Below are positions 7,417-14,465 of a stretch of 32,550 bases of DNA, piece by piece; position 1 is the first letter of the stretch; each line of letters begins with the position of its first letter. The stretch covers positions 1-32,550 of the forward strand of contig CAIYBN010000024.1 of the NCBI GenBank assembly GCA_903924465.1, in the 5' to 3' direction. The position numbers were made by a program, and so were the translations under genes. Origin of the DNA: an uncultured Myxococcales bacterium. GTDB lineage: Bacteria; Myxococcota_A; UBA9042. The notes beneath the pieces are model-generated. The model made no database searches, was not told where the DNA came from, and worked only from the letters and a program-made list of their open reading frames with translations.

Positions 7417-10400
7417 TCACGAGCACGTGGTACCACTGCACGTCTTGGCCGCGCCACACGCCGCGCCGCTGGCCAATGGCGTGTGCGTGCAGCCATCAGT
7501 CGCAGTGCAACTGTCGGCGGTGCAGGGATTGGCGTCATCGCAGGTGATCGGCGCCGCGTCGAAACAGCCGCCAGACGCCGGACAGCTGAGGTTGCCCCAG
7601 CGGTCGGTGCGGACGATCAACACGTCTGACGCTCCCCATTGCACGCCACGATAGCCAACCGCGATGACACCGCCGTCGAGCAACGGCTCGACCGCGACCA
7701 GCGCGCTGGAGCCGAGCTGAAACTCAGTCTGCTGCCAGGCGACATTGGCATTGTCGTCAAAGTGCCCAAGCCACGCAATCGAGTCGGTCCCACTCGCGTT
7801 CGCCCCTGAGAGCAGCACGCCGCCGGAGTCGGCAACGCGGATGCTGAGTGGGTCGCCCGCAGCGCTATCGAGACGCTGCGTCGAGATGACCTTGCCGACG
7901 GCGTCGACCTGCACCAGCAACCAACCATAGTAGCCGACGCTGTCGCAGGTCCCGAGGAGGAAATAGCCGCCGGACGGGATTGCACACGCGGTCGAAATGT
8001 CAACGAGTTGCGTCGCGGCAAGGTTCACGTAGGTCACTTTGCTGCCTGTCGGATTCACGATCGCCGCCCAGACGTCGGATAGGTTGCCGGTGCCAGCGAC
8101 GAGCGAACTGCCGTCACTGGCGGCGGCGATGGCCATGATCGTGTCGCCGGCGAGCGCAAGTTTGACGGACCACAGGGACGTGCCGTCGGCGCCCACGCGC
8201 AACACGTTTGGCAGTCCGGAGGAGGAGTCAGCTGCCAGATAGCCGCCAGAGGCGATGGCAGCGACGCCATCGAAGTAGTACCAGCCACCAGCGTTGTAGC
8301 TCTTGTCCCATAGCGTAGTGCCGGTGGAATCGAGCGCGACCATGCGCGTGCCGATGCTGTCGCCGAGGTTGTCCGAGACATTGATCGCGACGACGACCTG
8401 CGCCGCCCCGGGCGTTGCAAGCACCGAGATCGGCACATCGTCGTACGCGGAGTCGATGACGGCGGTCCACGCCTTGACGCCAGTTGCAGCGTAGCGCGTG
8501 ACGTCGACCGCTTGGCCCTTGCCCGTTGGCGAGGGCTTGGTCGCCGCGATGACAAAGCCACCGTCGTCAACCGCAGCGACATCGTACGCGGCTTCTGTGC
8601 CGCTGCCGCCCCAGATGGTGACGCCGATCTTGGGTTTGCCGGTGCAACTGCCGTTGGCACAGAAGTCCGCGTAGGTGCAGGACGTGCCGTCGTCGCACCC
8701 GCCGGCGACGGCTGTGTGCTGGCAGCCTTTCTTGGTGTCGCACGTGTCCGCCGTGCACACGTTCGCGTCGTCGCATGTGACCGGCGTGCCGGGCGCGCAC
8801 GTCTCGCCGGTGCAGGTGTCGCCTTCCGTGCACGGGTTGCCGTCACTGCAACTCAGCGCGGCGGCGGTGTACTGGCAGCCCGTCTTGGTGTCGCACGTGT
8901 CGACCGTGCACTGCTTGCCGTCATCGCAGTTGGCCTGGACGTTGCCCGTCTGGCAAACGCCAGCGGCGCACACGTCGCCGATGGTACATGCGTTGCCGTC
9001 GCTGCACACCACCGCGTTGTCGGCGAACACGCAGCCGGTCTTGCTGTTGCACGTGTCCGTCGTGCACGGATTGGCGTCATCGCAAACGGTCGCGGCGCCG
9101 GGCGTACACACGGCGTTCAAGCAGGCGTCGCCGACGGTGCAGACGTTGCCGTCGCTGCACGTCGCGGCGCTCGCGAGGTGGACGCAGCCGCTCTTGGGGT
9201 CACAGCTGTCGTCGCTGCACGGGTTGCTGTCGTCGCAGCCAAGCGGACCGCTGGCGACGCACGCGCTGCCTGCGCAGAGGTCGCCAATCGTGCACGCGCT
9301 GCCATCCGAGCATGCCCCGCCGTCCGCCGGCGTCACGATGCAGCCCGTGGTCGGCACGCACGCGTCGGTCGTGCAGTCGTTGCCATCGTCGCAGGCGAGC
9401 GCGGCGCCGCCCGAGCAACTGCCGCTCTTGCAGACTTCCCCGACTGTGCACTTGTTGCCGTCGTCGCACGCCGCGGTGCTGCTCTGGTGGCCGCAGCCCA
9501 ACGCCGCATCGCAGCTGTCGATGGTACACTGGTTGCCATCCTCGCAGCTCTGCACGGCGCCACTCGCGCACACGCCTTCCAAGCACGTGTCGCCCACCGT
9601 GCAGGCGTTCGCGTCATCGCACGCGGTGGTGTTGGCACTGAACGTGCAGCCAAGCTTGCTGCTGCACGCGTCGTCGGTGCACAGTTTGTTGTCGTTGCAA
9701 ATGGCGGCGGCGCCCGACGTGCAAACGGTATTGAGGCAGGAGTCGCCGACGGTGCAGGCGTTGTCGTCGGAGCAGGTGCCCGCGCTCGGCAAGTGCACGC
9801 AGCCAGTCTTGGTCGAGCAGCTGTCGTCGGTGCACGGGTTGCCGTCATTGCACCCAAGCGGCTCGCCGGACACGCACACGCCGCCCGCGCACGCGTCTGC
9901 AACCGTGCAGGGGTTGCCATCGGTGCACTTCACGCCGTCGGCCGTGACGGACGTGCAGCCCTCCGCGGGATCGCAGGCGTCGGCTGTGCACACGTTGCCG
10001 TCATCGCAGTCGAGGAAGCTCCCGCCAAAGCACGCGCCCAAGCCGCACGTGTCGCCGACAGTACATTGGTTGCCGTCGTCGCATGCCGCGGTCGTCGGCT
10101 TGTGTTTGCAGCCCAGCGTTGCGTTGCAGCTCTCCGCCGTGCAAGGGTTTTCATCATCACAACTCGTCGTCGCACCGGGCGTGCACACCGCGTTGACGCA
10201 ACTGTCGCTCACCGTGCAGACGTTGCCGTCGTCGCACACGCCTCCCGTCGGCAAGTGCTTGCAGTGCCCAACGGGATTGCACTGCTCGATCGTACACGGG
10301 TTGCCGTCGTCACATTTCGTCACATCGCCCGGGATCGCGGGATCGCAATCCGGATTCTTGTCGCAATCGGCGGGACACGTGAGGGTCGTCTCGGCCAAGC

Positions 10401-11280
10401 CCGCAACGCAGAAGCCATCCCCGCAGTAGCCGCAATCGACCGGGCAACCCAGAAAGTCCTCGCCCTTGTTGCAGACGCCATCGCCGCACGACGCGTCGCA
10501 GTCCTGAGGGCACTGCGCAGGTCCTCCGTCACTCCCTTCGCAGACGCCGTTGCCACAGACCTGCCAGACGCAGTCCTCAGCGCACGTGGCCGGCGATTCG
10601 CCCTTGTCACAAACCTTGTTGCCGCACGCGTTCGCGCAGTCCTGTGGGCACGCTTGCGGCGATTCACCGCAGTCGTATCCCTTGCACTTGCCGTCGCCGC
10701 AGCTGCCACAACAGTCAATCGCGCAGGACTTTGGCCCCTCGCCGGGTTCGCAGACGCCGTTGCCGCAACCCTTGCAGTCGGCGGGGCATGTGGCTTCTGT
10801 CTCGCCGCAGGAGGCAGAGCAGATGCCGTCTCCGCATTGGCAAGTGGCCACCAGCGCGTCGCCTGAGTCGAATGGACCGCCGTCGGTGTCCTGGGTATCG
10901 GTCGCTTGGGCTACGTCAATGGCATCTGAATTCGACGCGCCAGTATCCAGTTCCGGCGGCAGGTCAGCGGACACATCTGACGCGTCTGCTTGCACGTCCA
11001 CGCCGTCTGGCGCGCTGTCTGCCGGCGTGTCATCTGGCGTCAGCGCATCGGTGCCGGCACCCGCCTCGGCTCCGTCAACGGCAGCACCGTCGGATTGAAT
11101 GTCCCCGTCAGATGCGGTTTCGGCCGCATCCCCACTAGCGGTCGGGTCCAAAGTGTCGGCCAAAAGGACATCAGGGCCAATGTCGATCCCGATATCCGCG
11201 ACGTTGACAGGCGCGATGGGACTGCCGCATCCAGCGAGCACCGCAGCAGCGATGAAGAAGCATTGCGCGCGGCCTACCAT
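7417..11280 (-). CDS. Very large Cys-repeat lipoprotein (CGDGxC and CDDGNxCT repeats plus a propeller-like domain)
   Basis: A 1287-residue surface lipoprotein. The start at 11280 has GGAG seven bases upstream and gives a lipoprotein signal (FFIAAAVLAGC, acylated Cys18); starts further upstream would bury it. An Asp/Ala-rich linker of about 110 residues follows. Next come seven repeats of the type CGNGVCEPGE...C..DC, then 22 repeats of the type CDDGNxCTxxxxC (Dictyostelium CTDC-like). A roughly 360-residue domain with motifs such as YDVAAVDDGGFVIAAT, GGYLAADSS and GGVIAVGYRG looks like a beta-propeller. A 23rd CDDANPCTADSC repeat and a Cys-rich end close the protein. The even spacing of cysteines implies extensive disulfides, hence an extracytoplasmic location. 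Such proteins are typical of Myxococcota; their function is mostly unknown, with adhesion or matrix roles as guesses. Long opposite-strand frames here are by-products of the repeats. Confidence 0.92.
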   Translation of the reverse strand: MVGRAQCFFIAAAVLAGCGSPIAPVNVADIGIDIGPDVLLADTLDPTASGDAAETASDGDIQSDGAAVDGAEAGAGTDALTPDDTPADSAPDGVDVQADASDVSADLPPELDTGASNSDAIDVAQATDTQDTDGGPFDSGDALVATCQCGDGICSASCGETEATCPADCKGCGNGVCEPGEGPKSCAIDCCGSCGDGKCKGYDCGESPQACPQDCANACGNKVCDKGESPATCAEDCVWQVCGNGVCEGSDGGPAQCPQDCDASCGDGVCNKGEDFLGCPVDCGYCGDGFCVAGLAETTLTCPADCDKNPDCDPAIPGDVTKCDDGNPCTIEQCNPVGHCKHLPTGGVCDDGNVCTVSDSCVNAVCTPGATTSCDDENPCTAESCNATLGCKHKPTTAACDDGNQCTVGDTCGLGACFGGSFLDCDDGNVCTADACDPAEGCTSVTADGVKCTDGNPCTVADACAGGVCVSGEPLGCNDGNPCTDDSCSTKTGCVHLPSAGTCSDDNACTVGDSCLNTVCTSGAAAICNDNKLCTDDACSSKLGCTFSANTTACDDANACTVGDTCLEGVCASGAVQSCEDGNQCTIDSCDAALGCGHQSSTAACDDGNKCTVGEVCKSGSCSGGAALACDDGNDCTTDACVPTTGCIVTPADGGACSDGSACTIGDLCAGSACVASGPLGCDDSNPCSDDSCDPKSGCVHLASAATCSDGNVCTVGDACLNAVCTPGAATVCDDANPCTTDTCNSKTGCVFADNAVVCSDGNACTIGDVCAAGVCQTGNVQANCDDGKQCTVDTCDTKTGCQYTAAALSCSDGNPCTEGDTCTGETCAPGTPVTCDDANVCTADTCDTKKGCQHTAVAGGCDDGTSCTYADFCANGSCTGKPKIGVTIWGGSGTEAAYDVAAVDDGGFVIAATKPSPTGKGQAVDVTRYAATGVKAWTAVIDSAYDDVPISVLATPGAAQVVVAINVSDNLGDSIGTRMVALDSTGTTLWDKSYNAGGWYYFDGVAAIASGGYLAADSSSGLPNVLRVGADGTSLWSVKLALAGDTIMAIAAASDGSSLVAGTGNLSDVWAAIVNPTGSKVTYVNLAATQLVDISTACAIPSGGYFLLGTCDSVGYYGWLLVQVDAVGKVISTQRLDSAAGDPLSIRVADSGGVLLSGANASGTDSIAWLGHFDDNANVAWQQTEFQLGSSALVAVEPLLDGGVIAVGYRGVQWGASDVLIVRTDRWGNLSCPASGGCFDAAPITCDDANPCTADSCTATDGCTHTPLASGAACGAAKTCSGTTCS

Positions 11281-11704
11281 CGACAATCTCCATGCGATGC
11301 TGCAAAACGCCGCATCCCAACCGGAGTTTACGGTGGCGACGCAGAGACGGTCAAACGCCGGTCCTATCGGGCAACTATTTCGGCCCCGTGGCGGACAGAA
11401 CGACGCGCGTTGAGGTTTGCCTCGCCATTCGCCATCGCCGGCCAGCGTCCGCTCGCCGCCACCGACGGTCGGTGGGCGGGAGACCTCACGGGATGCTCCC
11501 TGGCTCTTGCCGCCAACCGAGGTCCGGTCTGAGCCCGTCTTACCGCGACCGGCGGGTGCGTCTTCAATAGCGGTGAATGTTTGCGCAAGTCGATGCGGCG
11601 GCACGAATCGCCTGGCCACGGCACCTGCGGCCGGCGCGGCGCGACGGTCACATCAAATCCTGAGCCAGCACCCCTTTGCCGCCCACCCCAATCTCGAAAA
11701 GTCG
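11281..11704. other. Gene-free stretch upstream of the Cys-repeat lipoprotein
   Basis: I find no convincing gene on either strand. It contains the ribosome binding site of the lipoprotein gene and a 17-bp perfect palindrome, CCACCGAC-G-GTCGGTGG (11459-11475), about 180 bp upstream of that start. The palindrome could be an operator, but nothing else supports this. The stretch ends at the tRNA-Leu scar. Confidence 0.4.
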
Positions 11705-11759
11705 TACCGGGAACGGGACTTGAACCCGTACAGACCGTCAGGTCCTGAGGATTTTAAGT
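11705..11759 (-). other. Attachment-site scar: isolated 3' half of tRNA-Leu(TAA)
   Basis: Read on the minus strand, the sequence starts with an anticodon loop CTTAAAA (11759-11753, anticodon TAA). It continues with the 3' anticodon stem, a long class II variable arm (GACC, TGAC, GGTC), a perfectly paired T arm (ACGGG, TTCAAGT, CCCGT) and the acceptor strand TCCCGGT with discriminator A. The 5' half is absent: sequence beyond 11760 has no matching anticodon stem or D arm. The break at the anticodon loop is characteristic of tyrosine-integrase att sites. The orientation means island DNA lies to the right and chromosome to the left. Confidence 0.85.
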
Positions 11760-11776
11760 CGCGATTTTGATTGTGT

Positions 11777-11861
11777 CACGCGGTGCCGAGACGTTTCTGC
11801 TGGACAGAAAAAAGCCTGACTGAATAAGGTGTTGACCTGCTGCGTTGTTCCACGCGGTGCC
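11777..11861. repeat. Pair of 11-bp direct repeats next to att site B
   Basis: CACGCGGTGCC occurs at 11777-11787 and again at 11851-11861, between the att scar and the integrase gene. Their position suggests binding sites for the integrase or a directionality factor, but that is inference. Confidence 0.45.
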
Positions 11862-11888
11862 AGGTCAGACCGTACGGTGCAGGTCCAG

Positions 11889-11921
11889 ATCCTTAGCCAA
11901 TCCTTAGCCAGTACTTAGCCA
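11889..11921 (+). repeat. Three tandem 11-bp repeats upstream of integrase B
   Basis: ATCCTTAGCCA (11889-11899), ATCCTTAGCCA (11900-11910) and GTACTTAGCCA (11911-11921) lie head to tail with a period of exactly 11 bp. They end 30 bp before the integrase start. One copy per helical turn, next to the integrase and within 200 bp of the core att site, fits arm-type integrase sites or an operator for autoregulation. Confidence 0.7.
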
Positions 11922-11951
11922 GACGGGCCTTCCGTCGGCCGGGAGAACAGC

Positions 11952-13160
11952 GTGCCAGTCCTCGCCAAATTCACCGCAAGAACGATCGAGAACCTCAAAC
12001 CGGGCTCCACTCGGCAGATCTTCTACGAAAATAGCGGCCACGGCAACGGGTCGCTCGGCATTCGCGTGTCGCAGGCCGGCAAGTCGTGGATCTACACGTA
12101 CAGCTTCGGTGGGCGGGTACGGCATCTGACGTTGGGCAGATACCCTGCGATGTCGCTGGCGGAGGCGCATGAGGCGCAGAGCAAAGCGGCTGTTGAATGC
12201 ACCAAGGGGTTTGATCCCGCCGCCAAGGTCGTGGATGAGCACAAAGCGGAACGTGCGGCGCCGACGGTGAAGTTCCTCATCGAACAGTATCTCGACTTGT
12301 ACGCGCGGCCGCGGAAACGGTCGGCGAAGACCGACGAGGCGCTGCTGAATCGCAATGTGATGCCCGACTGGGGCCTACACAAAGCGGATGCGATCCGTCG
12401 ACGCGACGTCACGACGCTGCTGGACAAGATCGTGAAACGCGGCGCGCCCATTCCCGCCAATCGCACACGATCAGTGCTCTCCAAGATGTTCCGGTGGGCG
12501 CTTTCGCGCGACATGGTGAAGCTCAATCCGGTCGCCGGCGTGCCAGCGCCGTCCAAGGAGAACCGCCGCGACCGTGCGCTGTCGGATGACGAGTTGGCCA
12601 AAGTGCTCAAGGCACTGCCGCAGTCGGAGATGGCACCATCGATGCGCTTGGCCTTGCGATTCCAGATTCTGACCGCTGCGCGCGTCGGCGAGGTCGCAGG
12701 CGCGCGCTGGGACGAGATCGACAAGAAGGCCGCGACTTGGACGATTCCCAAGGAGCGCGCCAAGAACAACCGCCAAAACGTGCTGCCGCTTTCGCCGCAA
12801 GCCATGGAAGTCCTGGAGGAAGCGGCCGCGCTGGACCGCGGCACAGGCGTAGTGTTTCCGTCGCGGATGCACGGTACGGCGATGCGCGGAGAGTCAGTGG
12901 CCGGGGCGGTGCGAGACAACCTCGATAAGTTTGGCGTCCCTGCATTCACACCGCACGACATCCGGCGGACGGTCGCGACCGGCCTCGCGCGGCAGCGAGC
13001 GGGTCGAGAAGTGGTCAGGCGGGTGCTGAACCACATCGATCAGAGCCAAACGGCTGTCTATGACCGGTACGACTATGCCGACGAAGTGCGGGCGGCGTTG
13101 GTGGCGTGGGGAGCGAAGGTGGCCGTGCTGACCACGATGGAGACGACCGATGCAGAATGA
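11952..13160 (+). CDS. P4-type tyrosine integrase (island B)
   Basis: A 402-residue integrase homologous to that of island A. The N-terminal DUF4102 arm-binding domain reads FTARTIENLKPGS, SLGIRVSQAGKSWIY and VRHLTLGRYPAMSLAEAH. The catalytic domain shows arginine one in LTAARVGEVAGARWDEI, the lysine-bearing hairpin near AKNNRQNVLPLS, the HxLR box in TPHDIRRTVAT, the histidine in VLNHID and the tyrosine in TAVYDRYDYADEV. The start is GTG at 11952 with GGGAG at 11941-11945. All catalytic residues are present. The 3' end overlaps the accessory gene by 11 bases, so translation is coupled. Its likely att site is the tRNA-Leu scar 193 bp upstream. Confidence 0.93.
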   Translation: MPVLAKFTARTIENLKPGSTRQIFYENSGHGNGSLGIRVSQAGKSWIYTYSFGGRVRHLTLGRYPAMSLAEAHEAQSKAAVECTKGFDPAAKVVDEHKAERAAPTVKFLIEQYLDLYARPRKRSAKTDEALLNRNVMPDWGLHKADAIRRRDVTTLLDKIVKRGAPIPANRTRSVLSKMFRWALSRDMVKLNPVAGVPAPSKENRRDRALSDDELAKVLKALPQSEMAPSMRLALRFQILTAARVGEVAGARWDEIDKKAATWTIPKERAKNNRQNVLPLSPQAMEVLEEAAALDRGTGVVFPSRMHGTAMRGESVAGAVRDNLDKFGVPAFTPHDIRRTVATGLARQRAGREVVRRVLNHIDQSQTAVYDRYDYADEVRAALVAWGAKVAVLTTMETTDAE

Positions 13161-14136
13161 ACTCTTGACGCTCGCCGAGGCCGCGGAACGTCTTGGGGTA
13201 GCAGTGGATGGCCTGCATCCAAGTCTGGCGATGGTCGCCGAGCTTCGGGGTGTTGCTGTCGAAGTCGAGAAGTGGCCGATCAAGTGGCTCACCCACCAAG
13301 TGCCGGATCCAGAGATCGGTCTTGAAGAGAACCGCTGGATCCTGGCAGGGCAATCCGATGCCTTCTCGGGCGTTGTCTGCCTCGAATCGCGCGACGTCGG
13401 AGCGATCGTGTTTAGCGGTTCGGCGCCCATCACTTGGGTGCGACGGCAACGCGAATTGGGCGAGCCGTCCATTGGGCAGGTTGGGCCTCTCGCCGACGGC
13501 TCGAAGCCCACAGTGCGATATGCGGATGTGCGAGTGTTTGCTGCTGACGTCGCCCTGCTCCTACAAGTCTTTGTGGCGCTGCAACCAGCGTTTGCAGCCC
13601 ACGCGAGTAGAGCCAAGGCTAGCCTGATGGAACAGGTCACGCCAATCTTGTTCAGACTGGTGCACGAGCGCGCCAAACATGAAGGCGAGGCGAAAGCACT
13701 GCGCGAGGCGGCGGGCGCAAGCAAGAACGCTGACACACTCGCCGACGCCACGAGAGCAATGTCTACCCTGGTTCAACGTACGACGATGGCCGAAGATCGG
13801 GCGAGTCGACTCAGCGAGAGCCCTCCACCGTGGAAGCTGCCGGAAGACGTGACGCACGAACAATTGGCCTCACTGTTCAACATGAACTTGGCATCGCACA
13901 GTACCCCATTGGAGGCCGCTGTCCGGCTTTGGCTGACGGCATGCCTTGCCTTGGGGCCGGATGAAGTTGCGATCAAGGGGCTTACCACTGCCAAGCTGAA
14001 GGCGAAGCTGACGACCAAATTCTCGGTGCGGGTTGCGAACAACACGGAGGACGTGGCGCGCGTGGCACTGCCCGACATTGCGCGCCGTTCGGGACGAAAG
14101 CCGAATCATTCGCCCGTGAAAAATACCCCTGATTAG
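13150..14136 (+). CDS. Uncharacterised island accessory protein (island B copy)
   Basis: A 328-residue protein of unknown function. Its ATG at 13150 lies inside the end of the integrase gene. N terminus: LTLAEAAERLGVAVDGL. Residues about 140-210 carry a predicted helical segment (VALLLQVFVALQPAFAAHAS) and a charged coiled stretch (HERAKHEGEAKALREAAGAS). The C-terminal part has LPEDVTHEQLASLF, LEAAVRLWLTACLAL, and a basic tail with SGRKPNHSP. It matches the plan of the island A protein at 2946-3812 at both ends, while the middles diverge. The hydrophobic stretch is short and interrupted by polar residues, so I do not call it a membrane protein. The repeated genomic position, coupled to integrase and upstream of AlpA, argues for a shared role in island mobility or control. 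Confidence 0.75.
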   Translation: MQNELLTLAEAAERLGVAVDGLHPSLAMVAELRGVAVEVEKWPIKWLTHQVPDPEIGLEENRWILAGQSDAFSGVVCLESRDVGAIVFSGSAPITWVRRQRELGEPSIGQVGPLADGSKPTVRYADVRVFAADVALLLQVFVALQPAFAAHASRAKASLMEQVTPILFRLVHERAKHEGEAKALREAAGASKNADTLADATRAMSTLVQRTTMAEDRASRLSESPPPWKLPEDVTHEQLASLFNMNLASHSTPLEAAVRLWLTACLALGPDEVAIKGLTTAKLKAKLTTKFSVRVANNTEDVARVALPDIARRSGRKPNHSPVKNTPD

Positions 14137-14215
14137 AAGCTGTTGCTGGCGATGTTGTCGCTATCCCCGATGATTCCCGCCCTATAAGTCGGCTTGAACC
14201 ATCGTCATTCTTCTG

Positions 14216-14245
14216 GTGTCGAACCGTCGCTTGCGGTTCCAACAC
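14216..14245 (+). promoter_or_regulatory. Hairpin immediately upstream of the alpA ribosome binding site
   Basis: GAACCG (14221-14226) and CGGTTC (14234-14239) pair across a seven-base loop, with GTGT and ACAC extending the arms around it. The structure ends one base before the GGAG of the AlpA gene. It could act as an operator for the regulator, or as an RNA hairpin controlling translation of the alpA-primase pair. No T-run follows it, so a terminator is unlikely. Confidence 0.4.
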
Positions 14246-14255
14246 GGAGAATGAG

Positions 14256-14465
14256 ATGTCAAAATTCTATAGAATTGCCGACTTGTGCAAGATCCTGTCG
14301 CTCAGTCGTTCAACTCTTCATCGAATGGAGGCGATTGGCTTGCTGCCGAAACGTCGGCGCATTGGACAGCGCGCGGTGGCGTACGATGCGAACGAGATCG
14401 ACGCCTGGGCGGCAGAGCGTGAACGCGTCACGGTTCACTGCAAGGCCGCGGGGGTGACGCCATGA
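14256..14465 (+). CDS. AlpA-like helix-turn-helix regulator (island B)
   Basis: A 69-residue DNA-binding protein with FYRIADLCKILSLSRSTLHR as helix-turn-helix and VAYDANEIDAWAAERE as the C-terminal helix. It aligns along most of its length with the island A regulator. The ATG at 14256 has GGAGA about seven bases upstream. Its stop overlaps the primase-helicase start (ATGA), the same kind of coupling as in island A. It probably controls the replication gene and/or integrase; the target is not visible from sequence. Confidence 0.87.
   Translation: MSKFYRIADLCKILSLSRSTLHRMEAIGLLPKRRRIGQRAVAYDANEIDAWAAERERVTVHCKAAGVTP

Noticed and set aside
8512..10866. 784-codon open frame on the plus strand, and the 584-codon frame 8675-10429
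   Set aside because: Both lie opposite the Cys-repeat lipoprotein. Their periodic composition is the reverse complement of the CDDGNxCT repeats, whereas the minus strand has a lipobox, ribosome binding site and conserved repeats.
11705..11759. Functional tRNA-Leu gene
   Set aside because: The T arm, variable arm and 3' acceptor strand are present, but there is no 5' acceptor strand, D arm or matching anticodon stem beyond the loop.
11889..11921. CRISPR array
   Set aside because: The repeats are 11 bp, directly adjacent and lack spacers; no cas genes occur. They fit integrase arm sites better.
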